A stretch of 64,000 bases of DNA. It comes from DATKWD01 sp035529695 (GTDB lineage: Bacteria; Actinomycetota; Acidimicrobiia; Acidimicrobiales; Salinilacustritrichaceae). Positions within the stretch are counted from its first letter, which is position 1. Each line of letters starts with the position of its first letter. Positions 51,970 through 60,806 of the stretch are shown here, piece after piece. The position numbers and the translations under genes were made by a program. The stretch covers positions 39,511 to 103,510 of the forward strand of contig DATKWD010000019.1 of assembly GCA_035529695.1 (NCBI GenBank), in the 5' to 3' direction. The notes below the pieces were generated by a model. It was not told where the DNA came from and made no database searches. It saw only the letters and a program-made list of their open reading frames with translations.

Positions 51970-53261
51970 CCCACAAGAACGTCGACTTCCACGTGCCGGT
52001 GCTCGCCCGGGTCGAGGGCGAGGGGGCCATGCACGTGAAGGTCGCCGATGGCGAGGTGACCGACGTCCGACTCGAGATCTACGAGCCCCCCCGCTTCTTC
52101 GAGGCATTCCTTCGTGGGCGTGACTACACCGAACCGGTCGACATCACCGCCCGGATCTGCGGCATCTGTCCGGTGGCCTACCAGATGAGCTCGGTCCATG
52201 CGATCGAGCGACTCTGTGGGGTGACCGTGGCCGGCACGATCCGTGACCTACGCAGGCTGCTGTACTGCGGCGAGTGGATCGAGAGTCACGTGCTCCACGT
52301 CGGCTTCCTCCATGCGCCCGACTTCCTCGGCTACCACTCGGGCATTGCGATCGCGGCCGACCATCCGAGGATGGTCGAGAGCATCCTGACCCTCAAGAAG
52401 ACGGGCAACGACGTCGTCGAGTTGCTCGGCGGCCGCCCGATCCACCCGGTCAACGTGCGTCTCGGCGGCTTCTACCGGGCGCCGTCGCGGCACGAGTTCG
52501 AGGCGCTCCGCACACCGCTCGAAGAGGCCCGGGAGATCTGCATCGACCTCATTCGCTGGACCGCCGGCTTCGACTTCCCCGAGCTCTCGCAGGACTACGA
52601 GTTCGTCTCGTTGCGGCATCCGGACGAGTACCCGTTCAACGAGGGGCGCATCGTGTCGAACAAGGGCCTCGACATCGATGCGTCCGAGTTCGAGCAATTC
52701 TCGGTCGAGGAGCACGTGTCCCACTCGACCTCGCTGCACTCGCGCCTCGTCGAGCGAGGTTGGTATCACGTCGGCCCGCTGGCCCGCTACGCCAACAACT
52801 TCGATCTGCTCACCACCGATGTGCAGGATCTGGCCGCGGAGGTCGGCCTCGGGCCGGTCGTCACCAACCCGTTCAAGAGCATCGTCGTGCGGGGACTCGA
52901 GACGCTCTACGCCATCGACGAGGCGCTGCGGATCATCGACACCTACACCCCTCCCGACGAGCCGTTCGTCGCGGTGCCGGCCCGCGCCGGCGTCGGCTGG
53001 GCCGCCACCGAGGCTCCTCGGGGTCTGCTGTACCACCGTTACGAGGTCGACGACGACGGAAAGATCCTCGCGGCGCAGATCATCCCTCCGACCGCACAGA
53101 ACCAGCCGACGATCGAATCAGATCTCCGTCAGTTCGTCGGCGACAACCTGCACCTCGAACTCGACGACCTCGAACTGAAGTGCGAGCAGACGATCCGGAA
53201 CTACGACCCGTGCATCTCGTGCTCGACCCACTTCCTGAAGCTCACGGTCGAGGACACCTGA
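51966..53261 (+). CDS. hydA: group 3b [NiFe] hydrogenase large (alpha) subunit
   Basis: A 431-residue catalytic subunit. The nickel ligands are all cysteines: C65 and C68 in RICGICPVA, and C416 and C419 in DPCISCSTH. H422 is the last residue of the mature protein. A nine-residue tail (FLKLTVEDT) should be cut off by the next gene's protease after nickel insertion. No selenocysteine is used here. Conserved segments such as GEGAMHVKV and VNVRLGGFYRAP fit the group 3b family of sulfhydrogenases and NAD(P)-linked hydrogenases. Confidence 0.95.
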   Translation: MTHKNVDFHVPVLARVEGEGAMHVKVADGEVTDVRLEIYEPPRFFEAFLRGRDYTEPVDITARICGICPVAYQMSSVHAIERLCGVTVAGTIRDLRRLLYCGEWIESHVLHVGFLHAPDFLGYHSGIAIAADHPRMVESILTLKKTGNDVVELLGGRPIHPVNVRLGGFYRAPSRHEFEALRTPLEEAREICIDLIRWTAGFDFPELSQDYEFVSLRHPDEYPFNEGRIVSNKGLDIDASEFEQFSVEEHVSHSTSLHSRLVERGWYHVGPLARYANNFDLLTTDVQDLAAEVGLGPVVTNPFKSIVVRGLETLYAIDEALRIIDTYTPPDEPFVAVPARAGVGWAATEAPRGLLYHRYEVDDDGKILAAQIIPPTAQNQPTIESDLRQFVGDNLHLELDDLELKCEQTIRNYDPCISCSTHFLKLTVEDT

Positions 53262-53262
53262 G

Positions 53263-53781
53263 GTGGCGACGGGTGAGCGGCCACCTCCTCGACCCCTGGT
53301 GATCGGGGTCGGGAACCGCGATCGCGGCGACGACGGCGTCGGCCCCCTGGTCGCCGACGCAGTTCGCGGCCGGTGCGGCGGCAGCGTGCTCGTCCACGTC
53401 GCCGAGGGCGATCTGTCCGACCTGCCCATGCGGTGGGAGCCCGACCAGGACGTGATCGTCGTCGACGCGACCGTGGGCGGCCGCTCGCCGGGCGAAGTGT
53501 CGGTGATCGATGCCCTGGCCGATGGTCTGCGGCTCGAGAGCGGCCTGTTGTCGAGCCACGGGATCGGCCTCGCCGAGGCGGTCGAGCTCGGCCGCATCCT
53601 CGGCCGGCTTCCCCGCTCGCTCGTGATCTTCGGTGTCGAGGCGAAGCGCTTCGAGCACTTCGAGCCGGTCGCCGACGAAGTCGCGAGCGCAGTCCCCGAT
53701 CTGGTCGAGCGAATCGTCGCGCTGGTCGGCAAGGCCGCGCATGCCTCCGGACACCAGCGCGAACTGCTCGATCGGAGCTGA
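53263..53781 (+). CDS. hydrogenase maturation protease (HycI/HyaD family)
   Basis: A 172-residue endopeptidase. The nickel-sensing acidic residues are in GVGNRDRGDDGVGPLVA and VVDATVGG, and the conserved His is in LSSHGIGLAEAVELGR. It removes the C-terminal tail of HydA once nickel is in place. It starts at GTG 53263, one base after the hydA stop. It is the last gene of the operon, and tandem hairpins follow it. Confidence 0.92.
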   Translation: MATGERPPPRPLVIGVGNRDRGDDGVGPLVADAVRGRCGGSVLVHVAEGDLSDLPMRWEPDQDVIVVDATVGGRSPGEVSVIDALADGLRLESGLLSSHGIGLAEAVELGRILGRLPRSLVIFGVEAKRFEHFEPVADEVASAVPDLVERIVALVGKAAHASGHQRELLDRS

Positions 53782-53784
53782 TCA

Positions 53785-53822
53785 GTCCGACGCGCAACGG
53801 ACTCGTTCCGCCGCCACGGAAC
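53785..53822 (+). terminator. tandem hairpins after the hydrogenase operon
   Basis: GTCCG/CGGAC (53785-53802, 8-base loop) and GTTCCG/CGGAAC (53805-53822, 6-base loop) follow the protease stop at once. There is no T-run. Two stacked stems suggest transcription termination before the convergent YibE/F gene. Confidence 0.45.
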
Positions 53823-53904
53823 TCATGGCCGAAGTCGGCGTGATGGTGTGTGACGGACAAGAAGCGACCTGCCTCCATCGCAGGAGTCGCCGCAAGTCTG
53901 GTCG

Positions 53905-55200
53905 TCAGAAGTCCTCGCCGCGAGGGGTGAACTCGTCCCACTGAGCAGATGGATTGGCGGCGGCGGCGGTCGGCCGCTCGGTTCGATCGCGTGTCTTCGG
54001 CCGTGGCGTTCGGCGCCGGGGGAGCCCGGTTCCGGTGACGACCACGGCTGCGAGAATCGTGGTGAGCGGGACTGCGGCGACGAGGCCGATGCTGCCGACG
54101 AGGGTGCGGATGATCTCCACGGCGATGATCTCCGAGGTGATCGATTCGGAGATGCCGATGCCGACGTTCGAGTAGAAGAGCAGCAGGGGGAGGGCGGCGC
54201 CTGCGTAGGCCAGGACGAGTGTGTTGACAGTCGATGCGATGTGGTCGCGCCCGATGTGGACGCCGGTGCGGTAGAGGTCGGTGACGGTGTAGTCGGGGTT
54301 TGCTTCGCGTAGGCGTGCCACTGCGGAGACCTGGGTGACGGTGACGTCGTCGAGGACCCCGAGGGTGCCGAGCACGATGCCGGCGAGGACCAGCCCGCGG
54401 AGGTCGATGCCTTCGGACGAGACGAGGAGGTAGATCTGATCTTCTGATGCCAGTCCGGTGATCTGGGCGGCGGCGGTGAAGATGGCGGCGAGGATGCCGG
54501 TGAGGCCGAGGGCGGCCATGGTTCCGAGGAGGGCGACGGTGGTCGTGTCGCTGATCCCGTGTGCGAGGTAGAGGGCCGCGAATGCGATGACCGATGCCGA
54601 CACGAGGGCGACCGCGAGTGGCGGTTGGCCGTCGAGCAGTGCGGGGAAGACGTAGCCGAACAGCACGACGGCGGACACGCCGAGTCCTGCGAGGGCGCGC
54701 AGGCCTTGGAAGCGGCCGAGGGCGACGACGGCGATGACGAACAGTGCGGCCAGAACGATGAGCGGGCGGCTTCGTTGGTAGTCGGCGAAGCTGTGGGCGA
54801 TCTCGCCGGTGTCGCCGAGGGTGAACTCGATGACCACGATCCGGTCGCCGGATTCGAACTCGGGGGTGGCGGCAGAGGCGTCGGGGAAGAGCTGGAAGCT
54901 GCTGGTGGTGCCCGAGTTGGGGCCGCTGGTGATCTCGATCCGGATCTCGTCGCACTGGAGGGACTCGCCGAGGTCCGGCCCGGCGCAGTCGACGGGTGTG
55001 TCGCCGATCACGGTGGCGTTGACGCGGTCTCCCTGGCCGTCGACGCCGGTCGTGAGCGACGCGCCACCGCTCGGCCACCACAGGATGAGTCCGGCGATCG
55101 TGGCGACGGCGATGACGGCGATCGAGATCCTCAGGACTCGGCGGACACCGGCGTCGGCGGTCAGATCGGCGTGCTCGTGATCATGGGTCGCTTGGTTCAC
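53905..55200 (-). CDS. YibE/F-like multi-spanning membrane protein
   Basis: A protein of about 431 residues with one N-terminal helix (ISIAVIAVATIAGLILWW), an extracytoplasmic segment of about 110 residues, and seven or so further helices (LIVLAALFVIAVVAL, ALAGLGVSAVVLFGYVF, and others). The DUF/YibE-F hallmark segments DLRGLVLAGIVLGTLGVLDDVTVTQVS and GRDHIASTVNTLVLAYAGAALPLLL are present. The transport or other role is not known. GTG 55200 (VNQATHDHEHAD) is the most likely start, and ATG 55263 is possible. It is convergent with the hydrogenase operon. Confidence 0.8.
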   Translation of the reverse strand: MNQATHDHEHADLTADAGVRRVLRISIAVIAVATIAGLILWWPSGGASLTTGVDGQGDRVNATVIGDTPVDCAGPDLGESLQCDEIRIEITSGPNSGTTSSFQLFPDASAATPEFESGDRIVVIEFTLGDTGEIAHSFADYQRSRPLIVLAALFVIAVVALGRFQGLRALAGLGVSAVVLFGYVFPALLDGQPPLAVALVSASVIAFAALYLAHGISDTTTVALLGTMAALGLTGILAAIFTAAAQITGLASEDQIYLLVSSEGIDLRGLVLAGIVLGTLGVLDDVTVTQVSAVARLREANPDYTVTDLYRTGVHIGRDHIASTVNTLVLAYAGAALPLLLFYSNVGIGISESITSEIIAVEIIRTLVGSIGLVAAVPLTTILAAVVVTGTGLPRRRTPRPKTRDRTERPTAAAANPSAQWDEFTPRGEDF

Positions 55201-55274
55201 CGGTCCATGGTCGCCGATCGAGTCGGGATGGTGGAGAACCGCTCGCCCCGACGGGCGTTGCATGGACCCCAGGC

Positions 55275-55547
55275 TCAGTTGGCGGTGTCGGGGCCGATGA
55301 CCGCCGAGACCGGCGCCACCAGATCTGCGGGGAAGCCACACAGGCGAGCGTGCTCGCGGATCGTGTCGGCGTCGTCGGCCTCGTGGATGCAGTAGACCTT
55401 GTCTCCCGCCAGGTAGCTCGTGACCCACTTGTAGGGCACGCCGAGACCGTCGACGACCTGGTTCGACTGGGTCGAGATGTCGGCGAGTTCGGCGGCACTC
55501 AGGGTGCTGGCTCCCTCGATGTTTCGCTCGATCATGAACTGCGGCAT
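55275..55547 (-). CDS. DUF4242-family small protein
   Basis: A 90-residue protein starting MPQFMIERNIEGA, with the family pattern SQVVDGLGVPYKW, SYLAGDKVYCIHEADDADTIREHA and GFPADLV. An AAGGAG ribosome-binding site precedes the ATG. Members have a ferredoxin-like alpha/beta fold and are often linked to metal or nickel handling or to muconolactone-isomerase-like folds, but no reaction is established. It is divergent from the SARP-type regulator, which I have seen next to such genes elsewhere. Confidence 0.85.
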   Translation of the reverse strand: MPQFMIERNIEGASTLSAAELADISTQSNQVVDGLGVPYKWVTSYLAGDKVYCIHEADDADTIREHARLCGFPADLVAPVSAVIGPDTAN

Positions 55548-55654
55548 GGCAGGCTCCTTGTTGTCGGTGACGCCAGGAAGCGGCGTCTGGTCGAGCATCG
55601 ATGCGGGACGTTTGCGGAGGCGTGTGCTCGTCTGGAAGTGCGTCGTCGGCGTCT

Positions 55655-55674
55655 GCACACGGATCCGCACACGG
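55655..55674. promoter_or_regulatory. 8-bp direct repeat upstream of the SARP-type gene
   Basis: GCACACGG occurs at 55655-55662 and again at 55667-55674, a 12-base period, between the divergent DUF4242 and SARP/BTAD genes. SARP regulators bind direct repeats, though their usual period is 11. A 6-bp inverted repeat (GACGCC/GGCGTC, 55569-55587) also lies near the DUF4242 start. Both are candidate operators. Confidence 0.35.
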
Positions 55675-55742
55675 CTGGGTCATCGACTGATGGCCGGCGA
55701 GGTCGTGTCCGAACGGTCGGGAGGTGTGTGAGGGTGGGGGAG

Positions 55743-57449
55743 ATGCTCCACATCAGGTTGATCGGCGAGCCACGGATCGAGGGCCCGGACGGGAAACCGC
55801 ACGAGGTGCGTGGCCGGAAGCCCTGGGCGCTCCTTGCTCGGGTTCTGATGGCCGATCGACCGCTGACGCGCCGCGAGTTGAGCGCGGAGCTGTTTCCGGA
55901 TGCCGCAGACCCGCTGGGGTCCTTGCGGTGGTGTCTCGCCAGCCTGCGCAAGGCGATCGGCAGCACCGACGTCCTGACCGGCGACCCGGTCGACCGGGAA
56001 CTGCCCGAGTGGGTGAGCGTCGACGTGGAGTCACTGCGCGACGGAGTTGTCGACACCGCAGCCGTCGGCGAGTTGCTCGAAGGCATCGATCCACCGTGTG
56101 GACCCGAGTTCTCGACGTGGTTGCTCGTCGCTCGCCAACATGTGTCGTCGCGTATCGCTGCCGCGCTGCGGGATGGGACCATCAAGGCGATCTCGCAGAA
56201 CGACCATGAGCGGGCGGTCGAGCTGGCCGAGTTGGCGGCCCGCCGATCGCCGTACGACGAGGGGCCGCAGGTGCTTCTCGCCAAAGCACTCGTCGTGGCG
56301 GGCCATCCGGAAGCAGCGCTCGAGCACGTGATCTCGGTCGAATCGCTGTTCCGCACCGAGTTCGGTTGCGATCCCAGTCCGGCCTTGCGCAGCGCTGCCC
56401 GGGTCGGTGTCGCCGCGCCCCCGCCGGGCGTGTCACCTGGCGCGGTCGCGGCAACGCTGCTCCGCGCGGGCCAAGCGGCCATGTCGGCGGGCGCTGTGGA
56501 TGCCGGTCTCGATTGCCTGCGTAGCGCTGGAGCCCATGCGGAGTCGGCGGGTGATTCGGCACTGCAGGGTCAGTGCCTGTTCGAGCTGGGCAGCGCTCTG
56601 GTGCACTCCGTTCGCGGGTTCGATGACGAGGGCAGCGTCCTGCTCGAACAAGCCCTCCACCTCGCGCGGAGTGCGGGTGACGTGGCCACTGCCGTTGGCG
56701 CACTGCGCGAACGCGCCTACGCGGACACGCTCGCTGGTCGGCGCCCCGAGGCCGAGCGCCAGTTGAGCCTGGCCCTCGAGGTCGCAGACGGTGCCCCCGC
56801 TCTCCTGCCCGGCATCCACGCGGTGGCCGGGTTCAATCTCGCCGACTGGGGCCGCCCCGACGACGGACTCGTCGAGTACGAAACCGCCGTCGAGTGCGCT
56901 CGATCCGTCGGAGACAGACGTTGGGAGGGCTGGGCCCTCGGGCTCGGTGGCTGGGCCGCCCTGGGAGACGACCGCATCCCAGACGCGAAGCTCTGGCTGG
57001 GCCAGTGCCTCGGTGTCGTCCACGAACTCCAGTGGATGTCGTTCGAGCCGTGGCCGGTGACCGCGCTGGCCGAGGCCCATCTCGCCGAGCGTCCTCTGTC
57101 CGAAGCACCCGATGACCTCGAGCGGTGCTTCGCAACGAGCTGCCACCTCGGTGACCCTTGCTGGGAAGGCGCGAGTGGGCGAGTTCTGGCGCTCCATCAC
57201 GCCCAGGCCGGCCAAGCTGACGACGCACTCAACTGGATCGCAGACGCCCGTCGGCGCGCCCAGCGTCGGTCGGACACCTGGGCCGGACTGATCGGAGCGA
57301 TCCTGCTCACTGAAGCCGAGATCCGACAGGCGGTCGGCGACGTGAGCGGAGCGAATGCCACCGCGCGAGAACTCGTCGTCTTTGCCGCGCGGACCCAACT
57401 CGACCAGCTCCTCGAGCAGGGCCTCGCGATCAGCCGCACCGCTACGTAG
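55743..57449 (+). CDS. BTAD/SARP-type transcriptional regulator with TPR-like repeats
   Basis: A 568-residue protein. The first 90 residues are a winged helix-turn-helix (MLHIRLIGEPRIEGPDG, RKPWALLARVLMADRPLTRRELSAELFPD). The following 150 residues are a bacterial transcriptional activation domain. The C-terminal 300 residues are tetratricopeptide-like helical repeats, with alanine-rich pairs such as ALQGQCLFELGSALVHS. It has no ATPase domain, so it is a small SARP-like activator. ATG 55743 is chosen because the frame upstream is opposite to DUF4242. It may control that divergent gene. Confidence 0.83.
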   Translation: MLHIRLIGEPRIEGPDGKPHEVRGRKPWALLARVLMADRPLTRRELSAELFPDAADPLGSLRWCLASLRKAIGSTDVLTGDPVDRELPEWVSVDVESLRDGVVDTAAVGELLEGIDPPCGPEFSTWLLVARQHVSSRIAAALRDGTIKAISQNDHERAVELAELAARRSPYDEGPQVLLAKALVVAGHPEAALEHVISVESLFRTEFGCDPSPALRSAARVGVAAPPPGVSPGAVAATLLRAGQAAMSAGAVDAGLDCLRSAGAHAESAGDSALQGQCLFELGSALVHSVRGFDDEGSVLLEQALHLARSAGDVATAVGALRERAYADTLAGRRPEAERQLSLALEVADGAPALLPGIHAVAGFNLADWGRPDDGLVEYETAVECARSVGDRRWEGWALGLGGWAALGDDRIPDAKLWLGQCLGVVHELQWMSFEPWPVTALAEAHLAERPLSEAPDDLERCFATSCHLGDPCWEGASGRVLALHHAQAGQADDALNWIADARRRAQRRSDTWAGLIGAILLTEAEIRQAVGDVSGANATARELVVFAARTQLDQLLEQGLAISRTAT

Positions 57450-57546
57450 CGACTGGGTCGGGCGTCGCGACAACCAGTCGGGCCACCACCTAGATTCCGT
57501 GGACGACGATCCGAGTCCAGGCGCGGGCCGGGGACGAGGAGAACAC

Positions 57547-58695
57547 ATGACATCGGAACGGGATCGTCGACAAGGCACCGACCCCGACACGTTGGGTCGC
57601 CATTTCGGCGCGGACACGGGCCTGCTTCCGTTGTGGATCGCCGAGCCGAGTGTCGACCTGGCGCCCGAGATCGTCGATGCGTTGAGTGCCCGTGCTCTCA
57701 CGGGTTGGTACGGGTACGAGACACGGCCCGATTCGATCCTCGAAGCGTTCCAGAGCTGGATGTCCCGACGTCATGGCTGGGACCTCTCGGGACTGCAGAT
57801 CCTGGTGAGCCCCAGCGTCGGCACATCGCTGGGGGTGCTGATCGAGCAAATGACCGAGCCAGGCGACGGGGTGATCTTGCAGCCACCGGTGTTCACGGAC
57901 TTCAAGCCGCTGATCGTTGCCGGCGGTCGAGCGGCGGTTCGTAATCCGCTCGTCTTCACCGACCAGCGACATCGCATCGATTTCGATGACCTCGAGGCGA
58001 AGGCGTCGGACCCTCGGAATCGGATGCTCATCTTGTGCAGTCCTCACAACCCCGTCGGGCGTGTGTGGTCGAAGAGCGAGCTCGAGCGGGTCGCGTCGAT
58101 CTGCGCCGAACACGACGTGTTCGTGTTCGCCGACGAGATCCACGCCGATCTCGCGCACGCTCCACACACCTTCATCCCCTTTGCGCTCGCGGCTGAACCC
58201 CACGATGTGGCGTGGGCGGCGCCGCACGGGCCCATCAAGACCTTCGGTCTCGCCGGCGTCTGCGACACCCTGCTGATCACGAACTCGGCCGCCGTCGCGG
58301 AGAGGTTCCGGACAAGGAGCTCGCAGCTCCACCTGACCCGCAACAACGTCTTCGGCCTCGCCGCATTCGAAGCCGCCTATCAGCACGGAGCGCCCTGGCT
58401 CGACGAGTTCCTCGCGCTGATCTCGGCCAACATCGACGTGCTGCAGCAGGGTCTCCCCGCCGAGATCGGCCTGATCGCCCCCGAGGGCACCTATCTGGCG
58501 TGGCTCGACCTCCGCCGGCTCGGCCTCGAGGTTTCTGCCATTCCGGCTTGGCTCGCCTCGGCCGCTGGCCTCGCACTCAGCCCAGGACACTGGTTCGGGC
58601 GCGAGGGTGCCGGTTTCGCCCGCATGACCATCGCCGCACCCAGCGAGGTGATCGAAAGGGCGGTCATCCAACTCGCCGCAGCAGTTCGGCATTAG
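57547..58695 (+). CDS. PatB/MalY-type PLP-dependent aminotransferase (putative C-S lyase)
   Basis: A 382-residue fold-type I enzyme with the MalY/PatB pattern: GLLPLWIAEPSVDLAPEI, PHNPVGRVW, DEIHADLAHAPHTFIPF, and the Schiff-base Lys in GPIKTFGLAG. Enzymes of this group are cystathionine beta-lyases or C-S lyases and can act on cysteine conjugates. A strong GAGGAG ribosome-binding site precedes ATG 57547. It is downstream of the SARP gene on the same strand, with 97 bases between, and is followed by a convergent gene remnant. Confidence 0.85.
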   Translation: MTSERDRRQGTDPDTLGRHFGADTGLLPLWIAEPSVDLAPEIVDALSARALTGWYGYETRPDSILEAFQSWMSRRHGWDLSGLQILVSPSVGTSLGVLIEQMTEPGDGVILQPPVFTDFKPLIVAGGRAAVRNPLVFTDQRHRIDFDDLEAKASDPRNRMLILCSPHNPVGRVWSKSELERVASICAEHDVFVFADEIHADLAHAPHTFIPFALAAEPHDVAWAAPHGPIKTFGLAGVCDTLLITNSAAVAERFRTRSSQLHLTRNNVFGLAAFEAAYQHGAPWLDEFLALISANIDVLQQGLPAEIGLIAPEGTYLAWLDLRRLGLEVSAIPAWLASAAGLALSPGHWFGREGAGFARMTIAAPSEVIERAVIQLAAAVRH

Positions 58696-58791
58696 GGCGA
58701 ACCGCCGCCGTTCATCCTCCGGCGCCATGATCCCCCGGTCGAGGAACACAGCAGCGGGTGTGATCGCACGCGCGACGCCGAAGGCAGCCGG

Positions 58792-59172
58792 TCAGGTGCC
58801 CTTGAAGTCGGCGGGGCGGTTCTCGAGGAAGGACGCGACGCCTTCTCGGTGGTCGTCTGATTTGAAGCAGTCGCTGAGCGCGGTGACGTGGCGTTGCATG
58901 TGGCTTCCGACGTCGCTGGTCAGGCCGTTCATCACGAGGTCCTTGATCCGCCGCTGGGCGAACGGTGATCCCTCGAGGATGGCGTCGGTGAGCTTGCGGA
59001 CCTCGGCTGTGAGGTCGACGGGATCGACCACGGCGGTGAGATAGCCGAGGCGGAGCGCTTCGGCCGCGTCGACGAACTCGCCGGTGTAGAGCAGGCGCAA
59101 TGCGTGCGTGATGGTGCCCACGCCGCGATGGTCGAGGTCGAATCGGATGACGCGGTCGAGGTCAACAGCCAT
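58792..59172 (-). pseudogene. crotonase gene with its centre deleted
   Basis: A 126-residue frame from ATG 59172. The first 22 residues (MAVDLDRVIRFDLDHRGVGTIT) look like the N-terminus of an enoyl-CoA hydratase. The next residues (HALRLLYTGEFVDAAEALRLGYLTAVV) are the C-terminal half of the same family, ending in FLENRPADFKG. The intervening 100 or so residues, with both oxyanion motifs and the catalytic Glu, are missing, yet the frame is kept. This looks like an in-frame internal deletion that leaves an inactive protein. A genuinely short homologue is the alternative. The 217 bases upstream of it contain no other gene. Confidence 0.7.
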
Positions 59173-59389
59173 GTCGCCGAAGCTAGGCCAATTGGTGGCC
59201 GCGTCGGTCCCAGTCGCAGCAGCAACCGGCCCGTCTGCCCGACGCAGTCGTCTCCAGATGGGTCCCCCCGGTGGGTCGGCACTGGTCTCCACGATCGCCC
59301 GAGATCCACTGGCCGGTGGCAGACTCGGACTGCCTCGGGCCGTCGGCTCGGAGAGTCCTCGCGGAATGATGCAGAGGGGGAACCAAGAG

Positions 59390-60241
59390 ATGCAGGAATC
59401 AGAGTTTGCGCGTGCGGTCGCCGCGGCCAGATCGACCGCGTCAGCGCTCGGTCTGACCGTCGCCGACGCGATCGTTCTTCAGGACTCGACCCGGCTCATG
59501 CTGCGGCTGATGCCTTGCGACGTCGTCGTCCGGGTCGCGCCCATGACCCTGCAGACAAGCGCAGCGTTCGAGGTCGAGCTCGCCCGACTGCTCGCGGGAA
59601 CCGAGAGCCCAGTGGCTCTGCTCGATCCTCGAGTCGAGCCGCGCGTCCACGTGCGTGACGGCTTCGCGATGAACTTGTGGACCTACTACGAGCCTGTGCC
59701 ACCTGGAGTGCACCCGCCGGCCGAGTTCGCGCGTGCGCTCGAGCGCCTGCATGCCGGCATGGGGCAGCTCGACATCGCGACGCCGCACTTCACAGACCGA
59801 ATCGCGGAGGCTCGACACATCGTTGTCAGCCGCGACCACAGTCCGACGCTCGCCGACCCGGACCGGGAGTTCCTCGGCAACAAGCTGCGCAGCCTGGAGG
59901 GAGCGATCGCCGATCGCTGCGCCGCCGAGCAACTCCTGCACGGCGAGCCGCACCCGGGCAACCTGCTCAGCACGAAGTACGGGCCGCTGTTCATCGACCT
60001 CGAGACGTGCTGCCGCGGACCTGTCGAGTTCGACATCGCCCATGCGCCCGAAGACGTCAGCGAGCACTATCCCGACATCGATCACGAGCTGCTCAGCGAG
60101 TGCCGCGCCGTGATCCTCGCGATGGTCGCAGCGTGGCGCTGGGATCGAGTCGACGACTACCCGGACGGTCGACGAGTAGGTCGAGCGCTCCTCGGCGCAC
60201 TGCGCCATGGTCCACCGTGGCCGACGCTCGACTCCGTGTGA
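59390..60241 (+). CDS. phosphotransferase-fold (APH family) protein
   Basis: A protein of about 283 residues with the aminoglycoside-phosphotransferase/choline-kinase fold. The catalytic loop is HGEPHPGNLL (HGxxHxxN) and the metal-binding Asp is in PLFIDLETCCRGPVEFDIA. The N-lobe has a short beta pattern, LMLRLMPCDVVVRVAP. Such proteins phosphorylate small alcohols or sugars; resistance to aminoglycosides is only one of several uses and is not shown. ATG 59390 has a GAGGGGG site 9 bases before it; ATG 59366 or 59369 are alternatives. Confidence 0.78.
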   Translation: MQESEFARAVAAARSTASALGLTVADAIVLQDSTRLMLRLMPCDVVVRVAPMTLQTSAAFEVELARLLAGTESPVALLDPRVEPRVHVRDGFAMNLWTYYEPVPPGVHPPAEFARALERLHAGMGQLDIATPHFTDRIAEARHIVVSRDHSPTLADPDREFLGNKLRSLEGAIADRCAAEQLLHGEPHPGNLLSTKYGPLFIDLETCCRGPVEFDIAHAPEDVSEHYPDIDHELLSECRAVILAMVAAWRWDRVDDYPDGRRVGRALLGALRHGPPWPTLDSV

Positions 60242-60293
60242 CGCCGCCCGCTCGTTCCGAGCACGGTGCACAACCGACAGTCGCCGGCGATGG

Positions 60294-60680
60294 TCAGTAG
60301 CCGGACTGCGACATGGCGATGACGAACATCACGCCGAGGACGACGGTTCCGAGTGCCATGGTGAGGATCAGGAGTTGCAGATGGCGGCTCCTCGTCGGGT
60401 TGCCCGAGTCCGCATCGGTGATGTCGGGCTCGTGGGCAGGCTCGGCCGGACGGTCCGTCGCCGAGGTGTGCGTGTCGTAGACCGATCGCCGCTGTTCGTC
60501 TCGCAGCGTCCACCACGCGTTGTTCAAGGCAGCCATGTGGTCGGTGCCGCCGCCGGCCCCGTCCCTGACGGGGTCGCGGTGGTCTGGGTGGAACTCGTTG
60601 GCGGCTCGTCGGAACGCCGCGCGGATCTCGGCCGTCGTGGCGGTCGTGGCCACGCCCAGGAGTTCGTAGTGGTCGACCAT
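60294..60680 (-). CDS. tail-anchored J-domain protein
   Basis: A 128-residue protein. Residues 1 to about 70 are a DnaJ J-domain (DHYELLGV, then AAFRRAANEFHPDHRDP with the essential HPD, ending AWWTLRDEQRRSVYD). A disordered acidic linker follows. One C-terminal helix (LQLLILTMALGTVVLGVMFVIAM) should anchor it in the membrane with the J-domain in the cytoplasm. It could recruit Hsp70 (DnaK) to the membrane. The start is ATG 60680. It is divergent from a sigma factor gene. Confidence 0.85.
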   Translation of the reverse strand: MVDHYELLGVATTATTAEIRAAFRRAANEFHPDHRDPVRDGAGGGTDHMAALNNAWWTLRDEQRRSVYDTHTSATDRPAEPAHEPDITDADSGNPTRSRHLQLLILTMALGTVVLGVMFVIAMSQSGY

Positions 60681-60806
60681 GCGTGCCGTGTGTCGCGCCG
60701 TCGTTGTGAACCGGTTCGGCCGTTCGCCGCGACAGCATCGGTGATGGACCGTCGGAGGGGTGCACGAGGTCGCGTGGCGGGGGAGACTGTTGCCCGGAGG
60801 TCGCCG

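Noticed and set aside
51966..53261. [NiFeSe] hydrogenase
   Set aside because: All four nickel-ligand positions are normal cysteine codons in HydA, so no selenocysteine is used there.
60700..60740. ECF promoter for sigma autoregulation
   Set aside because: TGAACC and GCGAC are only loosely like an ECF -35/-10 pair at this spacing. I mention it in the sigma entry but do not list it as a site.
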